DNA of 64,000 bases from Chloroflexota bacterium (GTDB taxonomy: Bacteria; Chloroflexota; Anaerolineae; Caldilineales; Caldilineaceae), in contig BOKO01000002.1 in assembly GCA_016861025.1 (NCBI GenBank), positions 62,001-126,000 of the forward strand. The letters are read 5' to 3'. The notes under the pieces were generated by a model. That model did not search any database and was not told the origin of the DNA. It was given only the letters and a program-made list of their open reading frames with translations. The position numbers and the translations under genes are program-made. Within the stretch, counting starts at the first letter, position 1, and each line of letters begins with the position of its first letter. Below, in pieces: positions 42,296-53,355 of this stretch.

Positions 42296-45151
42296 TCACG
42301 CCGCAGGCGATGACCTGTCGCCTCGCTCAGCCAGTGCAGCGCCGATCACCGCCGCCGCCAGCAGCAGCGCACCCAGCGCCGCCCCCCCCAATCCCAGACG
42401 CCAACCCGTCGGCTCGAAGATGAAAACGATCTCATGCGCGCCGGCGGGCGTTGTCACGCCGCGGAACAGGCCGTTGACCACCTTGATGGCGGCCGGCGCG
42501 CCATCCACGGTTGCCGACCAGCCGGGATAGTGGCTGTCGCTGAGCACGAGCAGCGCCGGCGCCGCGCTCTGCGTGCGGATGCGGACGCGCTCGGGGCTGT
42601 ACTCAACAATCTCGGCGCGGTCGGCGGGTTGGGCAGGCTGCGCGCCGTCGAGCGCACCTTCGACCACGGTCACGGCGACGGCGTGGTCGCGCAACAGCGC
42701 CAGCGCCGCCTCCAGGTCAGCAACCGCCGTCATCTCCCCGGCAAGATAGGCGCGCGGCAGCACGTCGAGATTGCGATAGACTTTGACATCGCCGCTGTGT
42801 TCCAATTGAAAGCGCCCACGGTCGCTGGGCAGCAGCGCGACGAACATGCGCGTGCGCGCGTCGTAGAGCGTCGCCGCCTGCACAATCAGCCCGGCTTCCC
42901 CTTTAAGGGGCGTGATGCGCAGCGCCTGCACATCGGTCGGCGCGGCAAGCGTAAGCCGGGCGCGGTATTCTTGCCGCCCATTCTCGACATCACGAAAGGC
43001 GACGACGCTGCCGCTGCGCGCCGCCAGCGGGCTGTCCAGCGCACCGTCGGCAAAATGCGCACCCTCGCCGCCGCCTGCGGTCAGGTCGATATGTTGCACG
43101 CCGCCGCTGCGGTCGATCACTTCAAGCGTTGCAACCGTCTGTACAGTGTCGCCCAGCGTGCTGATGTCGTCCCCGACAAATCCGATCAGATCAACGTGGG
43201 TCGCCTCAAAACGCAGCGGCGTCTCGATCAGCAACGGCGCAGCGAGGCGGCGCAAATCAGCGCCGATCTGCCGGTCGTAAAAGACATCGTCGAACCAGAG
43301 GTCGCGCACCTTGTCGGTGACCACGTAGGCGACGTTGAGCACGGCGAGCAAGCGGCTGTCCGGCATTTCCTCGATCTGCTCGCGCAGGCGACCATCGGGC
43401 ACCAGGCGGTCGGGCGGAATCAGCAGCTCGGCGAAGCGGATGTAGCGCAGCAGCGGCAGCACGCCGCCGTCGAAGCCGTCCACCGCCGGCATGCGCCAGA
43501 AGAGCGGCAGGTTGGGGACAAGCAGTTCCTGCACCTTCTGCGCAATCACCAGGTCATGAAAGGCGTCGTCGTCGAGCTGGCGCGGCGCTTCTTCGACAAA
43601 GACGCGACGATAGTCCGCCATGTCGCCGGGGTCATAGGTGATCGTGCTGATGCCGAGGAAGCGACCTGCCGCCCCTGCGCCGACGACATCGCGATCTGGG
43701 CTGGTGAGTAAATGCGCGGGCGCGGTGCGCACCTCGAAGACCGCTTGCGGTGCGGTGGGGTGCGTGTGCGGAAGGGCGCGCGCCGCCGCCAGCAACTCCA
43801 CCGCCGCCAGCCCGATCAGCAACATCGCTGGCGCCGCGCGCCACATCTGCGGCCGCCATGCCGTCACCGCCTCCATCACCGCCGCCAGCCCGACGCCGGC
43901 CAGCACTGCGCCGCCGAGCGTGTAGAGCATCATCCAGCGCGCTGGCGCTCGGAAGAGGTCAAAGCCGGGCGCAAACTGGTAGAGCACGAAATAGAGCGGA
44001 TTCCAACGCCCCAACGCCAGAAACAATCCCATCGCCACAAAGAGCACGCCAAACACACGCGCCGGGCCGCGTCCTTTCCACGCGCCGAGAAACGCCAGCA
44101 GCAGCGCCACGACGCCCAGATAGGCGACATACTCGGTGTAGCCCGGCGTGTCGAAGATGGCGCCCAACTCGACCAAACCGTAGGAGGGCAGCAACGTCCA
44201 GCCTAGCGCCAGTGGCTTGAGGCTGAAGCTGGTCGCCTCGATATATTCCAGCCCGCCGCTGCGCAATCCGAGCGCGCTCAGTTCGAGCGTCGGCAATAAC
44301 TGCGGCGCTGCAAGCAAGACGCCGAGCGTCAAGCCGAAAAAGTAGACAAATAATGAAGGGGAAAGCGAAAATAGATAATTCCTCAATTGTGAATAGAGAA
44401 TTGTGAATCGTGAACTGGGAAGGGCGCCCCCCCTCTCACCTTCCCCCTTTCTCCCCTTCTCCTCATCTCGTCCCCACGGCCATACAATCCACACGCCGAG
44501 CGCAAAAAGATTGATAAAGACGCTCTGCGTGTGCCCAGCCAGGAGCATCAGCGCGGCGAGCACGCCAAACATGGCTATGCGCGCCAGAATCGGCGACCAG
44601 TTCCAGGCTGCCAGCGTGCGCACGCCAGCGAGACAGAGCGCCGCCCACGGCAGCCAGGCGATGACGTTCAACTGGTTGATATGTCCGATCAGCCCACCGA
44701 CGAAGCCGCTGCCCGCCAGCACGACGCCGGTGAGCAGCGCCGGCGCAAATGCATAGCGCCAATGTCGCAGCAGCGCATAGCCGCCCAGCCCCAATAGCCA
44801 GGTGTGCAGCGCCGCGCTCCAATAAAGCTGACTGGTGACAGGCAGCCCGACGCCGCCGGCGGCAAAGAGGGGCCAATGCAGCGGATAGAGCACGGCGCTC
44901 TGGGGATTCGCCAGCAGCGGCGCGCCGAGAAAGAGATAGGGATTCCAGAAGGGCAGCCGTCCCTCGCGCAGCGTCGCCCCGACGTAATCCCAATAGGCGT
45001 AAAAGTAGAGTTGGATGTCGCCGCCCGCCAGCACTCGATTGGTGAAGAGAAGCTGCCGATAGAGCGTCATCACGAACACAGCGAGCAACGCCGCAGCGAA
45101 CAGATGCAGCGCCAACCGCCGCACACGGTCAGTTGACACGGCGACTGTCAT
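42296..45151 (-). CDS. YfhO-like polytopic membrane protein
   Basis: A 951-residue protein. The N-terminal 470 residues have about 12 membrane helices with the GT-C-like loop GGDIQLYFYAYWDYVGATLREGRLP-type pattern (shown in part) and PFWNPYLFLGAPLLANPQ. A large extracytoplasmic region follows (residues about 470-910). A final helix pair (LGLGGAALGALLLAAAVIGA) ends the protein. YfhO proteins are implicated in glycosylation of lipoteichoic acids or other envelope polymers. Residues about 228-262 (GRKGEGERGGALPSS, then LSPSLFVYFF) derive from an inserted palindromic repeat (44350-44465). It is the last gene of a three-gene glycan operon. Confidence 0.8.
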   Translation of the reverse strand: MTVAVSTDRVRRLALHLFAAALLAVFVMTLYRQLLFTNRVLAGGDIQLYFYAYWDYVGATLREGRLPFWNPYLFLGAPLLANPQSAVLYPLHWPLFAAGGVGLPVTSQLYWSAALHTWLLGLGGYALLRHWRYAFAPALLTGVVLAGSGFVGGLIGHINQLNVIAWLPWAALCLAGVRTLAAWNWSPILARIAMFGVLAALMLLAGHTQSVFINLFALGVWIVWPWGRDEEKGRKGEGERGGALPSSRFTILYSQLRNYLFSLSPSLFVYFFGLTLGVLLAAPQLLPTLELSALGLRSGGLEYIEATSFSLKPLALGWTLLPSYGLVELGAIFDTPGYTEYVAYLGVVALLLAFLGAWKGRGPARVFGVLFVAMGLFLALGRWNPLYFVLYQFAPGFDLFRAPARWMMLYTLGGAVLAGVGLAAVMEAVTAWRPQMWRAAPAMLLIGLAAVELLAAARALPHTHPTAPQAVFEVRTAPAHLLTSPDRDVVGAGAAGRFLGISTITYDPGDMADYRRVFVEEAPRQLDDDAFHDLVIAQKVQELLVPNLPLFWRMPAVDGFDGGVLPLLRYIRFAELLIPPDRLVPDGRLREQIEEMPDSRLLAVLNVAYVVTDKVRDLWFDDVFYDRQIGADLRRLAAPLLIETPLRFEATHVDLIGFVGDDISTLGDTVQTVATLEVIDRSGGVQHIDLTAGGGEGAHFADGALDSPLAARSGSVVAFRDVENGRQEYRARLTLAAPTDVQALRITPLKGEAGLIVQAATLYDARTRMFVALLPSDRGRFQLEHSGDVKVYRNLDVLPRAYLAGEMTAVADLEAALALLRDHAVAVTVVEGALDGAQPAQPADRAEIVEYSPERVRIRTQSAAPALLVLSDSHYPGWSATVDGAPAAIKVVNGLFRGVTTPAGAHEIVFIFEPTGWRLGLGGAALGALLLAAAVIGAALAERGDRSSPAA
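44350..44465. repeat. Palindromic element inside the YfhO-like gene
   Basis: The outer arms are GAAGGGGAAAGCG (near 44354) and CTTTCTCCCCTTCTCC (near 44447). An inner AATTGTGAATAGAGAATTG stretch matches the words of the element at 4848. Read on the gene strand it stays open and adds about 35 residues of the EKGRKGEGE...SLSPSL type, between two membrane helices. Confidence 0.6.
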
Positions 45152-46950
45152 CGTGAAGTCTCCACAGTGCAGCGGTTCGGCGCATCTGCTCCACTTTCGA
45201 TGTCAAACATCCGCCATCTTTGGGCAAAGACGCGTGTGCGCGGCGGAACGCAGGCGCGCCAGGAAGTTGAAGAAGGCGGCGTCCCCACAATCTCATAGAG
45301 CGTGAAGCGCCCCACGCGCAGCCTTTCCTGTGCAGCCAGCCCGCGCACAGCGAGTTGCATCATCAAATCGCGGGCAGGTGACCAATCCGCCTCGACCCAG
45401 TAGCGCGGGCGGTGGGGTGTCTTGGCGGCATTGTCGGCAAGCTGCACCGCGCTCGGAACCCAACGCACGTCGATGCGCCCATCCTGCATCGGCGCAAAGA
45501 GCAAAAAAGGGAAGTGCCAACCCAACGTGCGATGATAGACGACCGGCGCAGCATCCGCCCGCGCCGCCAACCACGCTGCAACTTCCTCAACACCCGTGTA
45601 CGCGCCGCGATCGCCGCCGATCGGCAGACGCCCTTGCGCCGCCTCGATTGCGGGTCGAGTCAACAACAGCAACCACACGGCAAGCAAAAGTACGACGACC
45701 GAGTGCAATCGACGCAGCAATATACGCTGCACAAATGCTTCGCCCTTCGCTCCTCGTCCCTCGCCCCTGCGCAACAACCACTCTGCGACAAATGCGCCGA
45801 GCAGCGCTGTGACCGGCGCCAGCGGCAGCAAATAACGATCCCACACCTGCACGGTCGTGACCACGTGCAGTGTCAGGAAGCCCACCGCCCAGATAAACAG
45901 GATCACCGCAGGTGGAAACTGAAAGGCAGGTTGAGCCGAGTTCTGTCGACGCAAAGACGCAGTGGCGCGGAGATTCGCAGAGAAAAGCAAAGACAAATTC
46001 TCTCCCGCACTTTCTCTGCGTTTTTCTGCATCTTTGCGTCTTTGCGTCAGAATCGCCGGTTGCCGAAACGCAAGTGGTTTGCGGCTCAAACTGACTATCA
46101 CCGCCGCCAACGGCGGCAGCCAAATCCACACCGCGCCAGGCAGATAGCGCGCCAGATCAAGCCATGCCCACAGCCGCGGCAGCCATTGTTCCGGCGCGGC
46201 GAGGGCAAAACCGGCGGCGTTGCGCGCCCCCAAATCCCACGGCGACGGCGCCACCGCCCAGCGCAGGCTGTCCCAGTACATAATCGGCGCAACAACCACC
46301 ATCAGCCCAATCGACCAGCGCATGACCACCGCAGCAAACTCCCTCGTCCCTCGCAACTCGCAACTCGCAACTGCCAACACCAGTGGCGCAAAGAGCAGCC
46401 CCTGCTGCTTGGTCATGACGGCGACGCCCAGCCACACGCCGCTCCAGAAAAAGCGGCGGCGCACCGCGGCGCAGAGCGCCACCAGCCCAGCGAACACCAT
46501 CAGTGGGTCGGTGAAGGCGGTGGCGGCAAAGCTGATGGCGAAAGGATTGAGCGTCATCAACAGCGCGGCAAGCAAGCCGGCGCGCTCGCCCCACCAATAC
46601 CGCGCCAGCGCACCGGCAATGACGATAGTGAGTGTGCTGAAGACAAGATTGGGCAGCCGCGCCATCACTGGCGTGGCGCCAGCCAGATCAAAGAGCCAGC
46701 CGAGCAGCCAGATCAAGAGCGGTGGTTTGTCAGGCCAGACCTGCAAGAAAAGTGGATCGACGTTGCGACCGTAGAGCGCCCAGAAGCTGTAGATCGCCTC
46801 ATCCGGATGGAAGGCAAAGCGGTCAAGCAGCGCCAGCCGCAGCGCAAAACCGGCCAGCGTCACGCCGAGCAGTGCAGCGCGGGCGTCGAGCGACAGGGCA
46901 AGTTGTCGGGAAAGTGCTTTGCGGCGGGTTGTGGCGTCGGCGGCCAACAT
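45148..46950 (-). CDS. GT39-family (PMT-like) membrane glycosyltransferase
   Basis: A 600-residue GT-C enzyme. FAFHPDEAIYSFWALYGRN in the first loop has the acidic catalytic pair, and KPPLLIWLLGWLFDLAG and GVAVMTKQQGLLFAPLVL are family hallmarks. About 11 helices and a C-terminal soluble domain are visible. The enzyme should transfer a sugar from polyprenyl phosphate to a lipid, glycan or protein outside the membrane. Residues about 300-336 (TQRRKDAEKRRESAG, then ATASLRRQ) come from an inserted palindromic element, and two shorter word repeats lie near 45740 and 46350. It overlaps the YfhO-like gene by 4 bp (ATGA). Confidence 0.85.
   Translation of the reverse strand: MLAADATTRRKALSRQLALSLDARAALLGVTLAGFALRLALLDRFAFHPDEAIYSFWALYGRNVDPLFLQVWPDKPPLLIWLLGWLFDLAGATPVMARLPNLVFSTLTIVIAGALARYWWGERAGLLAALLMTLNPFAISFAATAFTDPLMVFAGLVALCAAVRRRFFWSGVWLGVAVMTKQQGLLFAPLVLAVASCELRGTREFAAVVMRWSIGLMVVVAPIMYWDSLRWAVAPSPWDLGARNAAGFALAAPEQWLPRLWAWLDLARYLPGAVWIWLPPLAAVIVSLSRKPLAFRQPAILTQRRKDAEKRRESAGENLSLLFSANLRATASLRRQNSAQPAFQFPPAVILFIWAVGFLTLHVVTTVQVWDRYLLPLAPVTALLGAFVAEWLLRRGEGRGAKGEAFVQRILLRRLHSVVVLLLAVWLLLLTRPAIEAAQGRLPIGGDRGAYTGVEEVAAWLAARADAAPVVYHRTLGWHFPFLLFAPMQDGRIDVRWVPSAVQLADNAAKTPHRPRYWVEADWSPARDLMMQLAVRGLAAQERLRVGRFTLYEIVGTPPSSTSWRACVPPRTRVFAQRWRMFDIESGADAPNRCTVETSR
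45941..46052. repeat. GACGCAAAGACGC palindrome inside the GT39 gene
   Basis: The left end TTCTG-TC-GACGCAAAGACGCAG (45941-45962) and right end CTGCATCTTTGCG...TTTGCGTCAGAA (46026-46052) are complementary, with inner arms CGCAGAGAAA and TTTCTCTGCG. The 112-bp palindrome is open in the gene frame and encodes a basic QRRKDAEKRR then LRATASLRRQ peptide. The TTTGCGTCTTTGCGTC word is one I know from dispersed palindromes in several bacterial genomes. Confidence 0.75.
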
Positions 46951-46953
46951 GGT

Positions 46954-47694
46954 TCAGTCGACGAACCGGTATTTGATCAGCGTGCGCATCGCCGTGATGC
47001 CATCGCGCCAGGTGATCTTCTTGCCTTCGTGGAAGGCTCGCCCGTTATAGCTGATCGGCACCTCAAAGATGGTGTAACCGCGCTTGAGGATCTTGGCGGT
47101 CAACTCCGGCTCGATCTCGAAGCGCCGGCTGCGCAATGGCATGTCGGTGATCACATCGCGGCGGAAACATTTGTAGCACGTTTCCATGTCCGACAACGAC
47201 GTGCCGTAGAAGAGGTTGGTTGCAATCGTCAGCATCTTGTTGCCGATGGTGTGGCTGAGGCTCATCGCTGCGCGCGGCCCGCCGAGAAATCGGCTGCCAT
47301 AGACAACCGGCGTGCGCCCGTCCAGAATCGGTTCGAGCAATTTGACATAGTCGCGCGGGTCATACTCCAGGTCGGCGTCCTGAATGACGATGATGTCGCC
47401 GGTGGCGTGCTCAAAACCGGTGCGCAACGCCGCCCCCTTGCCGCCATTGACCTCATGAAAGATGATCTTCATGTCGGTTTGAGGGATGCGCTGCCAGCCA
47501 GTCAGAATTTCACGCGTACCGTCGGTGGAGCCATCATCGACAAGGATAATCTCACGCTCGACAGCAATAGGACCGCTCAAGTTCGGATTGGCGCCGGTTG
47601 GATTGACCGTCAGATCGACGGTGCGCACCAGACGAACGATTTCTTCCAGCGTCGCCCGTTCATTATAAACGGGCATCACGATCGATAACTTCAA
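46954..47694 (-). CDS. Family 2 glycosyltransferase (polyprenyl-phosphate sugar synthase-like)
   Basis: A 246-residue GT-A enzyme resembling dolichol-phosphate mannose/glucose synthases. It has MPVYNERATLEEIV, the nucleotide-binding ILVDDGSTDGT and the metal-binding IQDADLEYDPRDY, with no C-terminal membrane helices. About 18 extra residues (VDLTVNPTGANPNLSG) are inserted before the VDDGSTD strand. It would make the polyprenyl-phosphate sugar used by the GT39 enzyme encoded three bases downstream, a coherent donor-and-transferase pair. Confidence 0.92.
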   Translation of the reverse strand: MKLSIVMPVYNERATLEEIVRLVRTVDLTVNPTGANPNLSGPIAVEREIILVDDGSTDGTREILTGWQRIPQTDMKIIFHEVNGGKGAALRTGFEHATGDIIVIQDADLEYDPRDYVKLLEPILDGRTPVVYGSRFLGGPRAAMSLSHTIGNKMLTIATNLFYGTSLSDMETCYKCFRRDVITDMPLRSRRFEIEPELTAKILKRGYTIFEVPISYNGRAFHEGKKITWRDGITAMRTLIKYRFVD

Positions 47695-47783
47695 ATCTGC
47701 ACCTGTTGAGAAGGGATGACGAACGCGGGACGGCTTTCCTGCCAGGCTATACGCCCCGCACGATGCTCCTCGTCAACCCAGTT

Positions 47784-48368
<585 letters not shown>

Positions 48369-48696
48369 GCCTTCACTCCTTACATCTTGTGACCATCCTG
48401 GCGTTGCACAGCGCAGACCGGTCTAGGTCGTTGCGCCGGATCGTGCGAACATCAATTGGTTGCCAGTCACCGAATTGTCGCCGGTTCCATCTGTCATGGA
48501 ATCGAAACTTAGTTTTACCGCAGATGACGCATCTTCGCAAACTTTTCGCCCATCAGACAACACAAAGTCTCGCTTCGCTGCTAACCATCCAGGAAGCTCA
48601 GAGTTTCCTGGGTGGTGGATCTATCATCATTGTGCACATCGGTTTTGTGCCTGCTGAAAGAGGGATGACCAATCTGGCTCTCAACAAGTAATGCTC
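48369..48696. other. 328-bp gap between kinase and regulator, with one hairpin
   Basis: No convincing gene is present. A stem-loop with arms CCAGGAA (48589-48595) and TTCCTGG (48605-48611) is the only clear structure. It shares its core with the hairpins at 8158 and 31408 and may be a terminator after the kinase gene. A promoter for the regulator is not obvious. Confidence 0.5.
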
Positions 48697-50232
<1,536 letters not shown>

Positions 50233-50324
50233 CGTCGTTTGCGAACATCCATTGTTCGATACAGGCAACGTTCGATGCAACAGGGATGAGCAGACGGTCA
50301 ATCGATGACACATCGTCCGTCTGG

Positions 50325-50366
50325 TGCAAAAAGCTCCCGCAGAGTTATCTGTGGGAGCTTTTTGCA
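50325..50366 (-). terminator. Intrinsic terminator of tRNA-Pro
   Basis: On the minus strand the transcript folds TGCAAAAAGCTCCC (50366-50353) with GGGAGCTTTTTGCA (50338-50325), a 14-bp stem with internal U5, four bases after the tRNA CCA end. It insulates the kinase gene from tRNA transcription. Confidence 0.85.
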
Positions 50367-50370
50367 CTTC

Positions 50371-50447
<77 letters not shown>

Positions 50448-50602
50448 AAGTAAAGGGAGTATAGCACGTTGTGACCGCTCAATCAAATCACTGCGAGAAC
50501 AAACCTGCAATAGGCTGTATTGCTGGCGACGGGTGTATCTCGCCGGGTTCACGTCCACCATATAGACAACATACTGGCATTGAGTGCTGAGGAGATCACA
50601 AC

Positions 50603-51139
50603 ATGGCTAACACACAACCTGGTTTTGGGATTTTGGCGTTCAAAACTGTCGTCGCCCACACCATCACCTACTTTCTGGTTGGGCTGGTCGCATTCACCGT
50701 GCTGAACTACACCGAACTCTATGCGCGCCCAGAGGTGGCCGCATACATGCGCCAGACCAATGAGCCGATCGTGGCGCTCGGTCCGGCGCTGCAACCGATT
50801 CGCGGCATTCTCTTTGCGCTGGTTTTTTATTTCCTGCGCGAACCGCTCTTTGGCCGCAAGCATGGTTGGCTAATCATCTGGCTCATGCTGGTTGCCCTCG
50901 GCATCTTCTCCACCTTTGGACCAGCGCCTGCCTCGGTTGAAGGGTTAATCTACCTCAAGACCCCGATACAGGAGCAGTTATCCGGCGGCTTGCTGGAGAT
51001 TCTAGCGCAGTCGTTCCTTTTTTCGGTGTTGCTGTACTATTGGGTCAATCATCCAGAGCAGCGGTGGCTGACCTGGGTTTTGGGCATTGCATTCGTGCTG
51101 GTGATATCCATGTCGATCACGGGCTTCTTTATGGCGTAG
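50603..51139 (+). CDS. Conserved integral membrane protein of unknown function
   Basis: A 178-residue protein with five hydrophobic segments: VVAHTITYFLVGLVAFTVL, GILFALVFYFLREPLFG, WLIIWLMLVALGIFSTFG, ILAQSFLFSVLLYYWV and VLGIAFVLVISMSITGFF. Short conserved-looking motifs include GPALQPIRG and YLKTPIQEQLSGG. No known domain is recognised. GAGGAG lies before ATG 50603. It stands alone between tRNA-Pro and the GDPD gene. Confidence 0.65.
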   Translation: MANTQPGFGILAFKTVVAHTITYFLVGLVAFTVLNYTELYARPEVAAYMRQTNEPIVALGPALQPIRGILFALVFYFLREPLFGRKHGWLIIWLMLVALGIFSTFGPAPASVEGLIYLKTPIQEQLSGGLLEILAQSFLFSVLLYYWVNHPEQRWLTWVLGIAFVLVISMSITGFFMA

Positions 51140-51327
51140 CCCAATCTTTGGCGTCTGTTAACGCAGAATCTGCGCATTCTTAACGTCGCACGTACATTCT
51201 ACTTAACAGAAACACTGTACATTATCAATCGAAAGGCAGGTGTCTGAGGCAATCATCGATGCTTACGGTATGTCGCCATTGGGTTTGAGCGCCGATCGTT
51301 TCCACGATGCATGGAGGGGATGTACAC

Positions 51328-52083
51328 GTGTATCAGATCACGCGCACACCTCAGATTGTTGCGCACCGCGGCTTCTCTGGTCGCTATCCCGAGAACACAC
51401 GCGCAGCCATCGAAGGCGCCATTGCGCTAGGCGTCGATATGGTCGAGGTTGATGTACGGTTGAGTCGAGATCAAGCGCCGGTGATCTTTCACGACGCCAG
51501 ATTGGGGCATATCACCACCTGCCCTCATCGCGTCGATGCGCTGACTGTCGATGAACTCAAAACGTTGGATATCGGTCGCTGGCGAGGCACTCATTTCCGC
51601 AACGAACGTATCCTGACGCTGACCGAGGCGCTCGACCTGGTCTACAAACGTATTCCCATCAACCTGGACATCAAGACACCGGCAGCGCTCGCTCCTGTTG
51701 TTGCAGCGGTGCAGGAGCGCAAAATGGTCGACAGCGTAGTGTTGAGCGGTTGTTCCTGGACTCAGGCGCGTAGGGTGCGACAATTGGAACCGCATCTGCA
51801 TGTATTGATGAATGTTGACAGCCTGCTAGGTACATTCCTGCGGCTATGCAGCGCCCGGCTTGCCCTATGGATCTCGCATCTGCAAGTGCGCGTTGCCCAG
51901 GTGGCAGGACTGAACGTCGGTCATCGTGTGGCCGCCGATCATTTTATTCGCAGCGCGACGGCGCGCAATTTACCAGTGTGGACGTGGACTGTTGACGATC
52001 CAACAAGGGCGCTTCAGCTGGTGAGGTTGGGCGCTATTTCGATTACCAGCAACTGGCCCGACCGGATTTTAGCCGCGCTGTGA
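51328..52083 (+). CDS. ugpQ: Glycerophosphodiester phosphodiesterase
   Basis: A 251-residue TIM-barrel GDPD. The catalytic His-Arg pair is at IVAHRGFSGRYPENT, metal-binding Glu/Asp at VEVDVRLSRD, the second His at VIFHDARLG, and the final TWTVDDPTRALQL strand follows. It cleaves glycerophosphodiesters to glycerol 3-phosphate and an alcohol. There is no signal peptide, so it is cytoplasmic (UgpQ-like). I chose GTG 51328, with GGAGGGG nine bases upstream; ATG 51307 has no ribosome site. It is convergent with the phosphofructokinase gene. Confidence 0.9.
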   Translation: MYQITRTPQIVAHRGFSGRYPENTRAAIEGAIALGVDMVEVDVRLSRDQAPVIFHDARLGHITTCPHRVDALTVDELKTLDIGRWRGTHFRNERILTLTEALDLVYKRIPINLDIKTPAALAPVVAAVQERKMVDSVVLSGCSWTQARRVRQLEPHLHVLMNVDSLLGTFLRLCSARLALWISHLQVRVAQVAGLNVGHRVAADHFIRSATARNLPVWTWTVDDPTRALQLVRLGAISITSNWPDRILAAL

Positions 52084-52156
52084 CCGTCTGGCAGGGCCGC
52101 TACTCCCGCTGAACCACCGTTGCAACCGGTGAGCGAAGATTTGGCGTGACGCCTGT

Positions 52157-53293
52157 TTACACTCGATCACCCAAACAGACGCCGATGTCGCGCGCTGTCT
52201 TGATCCATGGATGGTCGGGCGGCACAAGTTTCACCTTGCCCACCACTTCTTCCAGTGGCACAGGCTCGGCGCGCTCGCCGCGTGCAGCCACCATGACGCC
52301 AAAGACGCCACGGTCAATCAATTCGGCGCAAGTTGTGCCAAGCCGCGTCGCCAACAACCGGTCGGCGGCGGAAGGAGTGCCGCCGCGTTGGAGGTGCCCC
52401 AAGATCGTCACGCGCGACTCCAGCCCGGTCAACTGCTCCAACTGGCGGGAAAGGCGAAGCGTCTTGTCCTGCATTGTCTCGGCGAGCTTGGCAAGCCTGG
52501 CAGCGGCTCGCTCCTTTTTCTTCTTGTCATTTTCCTCTTTGGCTGCCGCTTTCTCGGCGGCTGCGTTCGACAACGCCTCTGCATCCTCTTTGGATAGCGC
52601 ACCCTCGGAGACGGCTACGATGCTAAACCCGGCGCCCCGACGCTGCCGCTGGCGGATCGCCTCTGCCACGACCTGCACATCATAGGGCAGCTCAGGGATC
52701 AGAATCACGTCTGCACCGCCGGCAAGCCCAGCGCCCAGCGCCAGCCAGCCCGCGTTGTGTCCCATTAGCTCCACAACGATGATGCGGTGATGGCTGTGCG
52801 CCGTGCTGTGCAGCCGATCGATCGCTTCGGTGGCAATACCCAACGCCGTGTCGAAGCCAAAGGTCATGTCGGTGCCGCTGACGTCGTTGTCGATGGTTTT
52901 GGGCAGCGTGATAATATTCATGCCGTGTTGACTGAGATGATACGCGTTTTTCTGCGTGCCGCCGCCGCCCAGACAGACCAGCGCATCCAGATGATGTCTG
53001 TGATAGGTCTCCAACATGACGCTGGTCATATCCATGGTCTGGTCGCCCACCGGCATCTTGTGCGGCTTGTCACGGCTGGTGCCCAGGATCGTGCCGCCGA
53101 CGGTGAGGATGCCCGACAGCTCTGTGCCGGTCAGCCGAATCGTACGATCCTGCATCAACCCGCGAAAACCATCGCGAAAGCCGATAATCTGCATGCCGTA
53201 GGCGCCGATCGCCGCTTTGCCTACACCGCGAATTGCAGCGTTGAGGCCAGGGCTGTCACCGCCAGCTGTGAGAATCCCAACCGATTTAGCCAT
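52157..53293 (-). CDS. pfkA: 6-phosphofructokinase with coiled-coil insertion
   Basis: A 378-residue PFK that phosphorylates fructose 6-phosphate. Visible motifs are GGDSPGLNAAIRG, GGGGTQ (109-114), PKTIDND (131-137), VVELMGHNAGWLA and LGHLQRGGTPSA. The residue aligned to E. coli Gly104 is Gly (ATP-like), while PKTIDND has Lys where ATP enzymes usually have Gly (PPi-like). The Asp of GGDG is Gly, so donor choice is ambiguous. About 45 residues (SNAAAEKAAAKEENDKKKKE and on) form an unusual charged helix between SEGALS and the QLEQLTG segment. AAAGGA precedes ATG 53291-53293. Confidence 0.9.
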   Translation of the reverse strand: MAKSVGILTAGGDSPGLNAAIRGVGKAAIGAYGMQIIGFRDGFRGLMQDRTIRLTGTELSGILTVGGTILGTSRDKPHKMPVGDQTMDMTSVMLETYHRHHLDALVCLGGGGTQKNAYHLSQHGMNIITLPKTIDNDVSGTDMTFGFDTALGIATEAIDRLHSTAHSHHRIIVVELMGHNAGWLALGAGLAGGADVILIPELPYDVQVVAEAIRQRQRRGAGFSIVAVSEGALSKEDAEALSNAAAEKAAAKEENDKKKKERAAARLAKLAETMQDKTLRLSRQLEQLTGLESRVTILGHLQRGGTPSAADRLLATRLGTTCAELIDRGVFGVMVAARGERAEPVPLEEVVGKVKLVPPDHPWIKTARDIGVCLGDRV

Positions 53294-53349
53294 GGGTGCA
53301 TCCTTTCTTCTCTTATTAAAAGCAACAAGGTGGAAATGTGAGCAGCCAC

Positions 53350-53355
53350 ATTATA
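53350..53355 (-). promoter_or_regulatory. -10 box of the pfkA promoter
   Basis: A perfect TATAAT on the minus strand, 57 bp upstream of the pfkA start. A convincing -35 at 16-18 bases is not seen. The surrounding 220-bp gap (53294-53513) otherwise holds only a 15-bp direct duplication (TTTTACGCCTATGAT, at about 53491 and 53506) next to the downstream gene's stop. Confidence 0.45.

Noticed and set aside
45412..47688. A 758-codon open frame on the plus strand opposite the two glycosyltransferase genes
   Set aside because: It is antisense to two genes with clear families, is extremely rich in Arg/Gln/His, and shows no domain; it reflects high GC and codon bias.
52084..52156. A terminator between the convergent GDPD and pfkA genes
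   Set aside because: Only a 5-bp CACCG/CGGTG stem is visible with no T-run; too weak to call.
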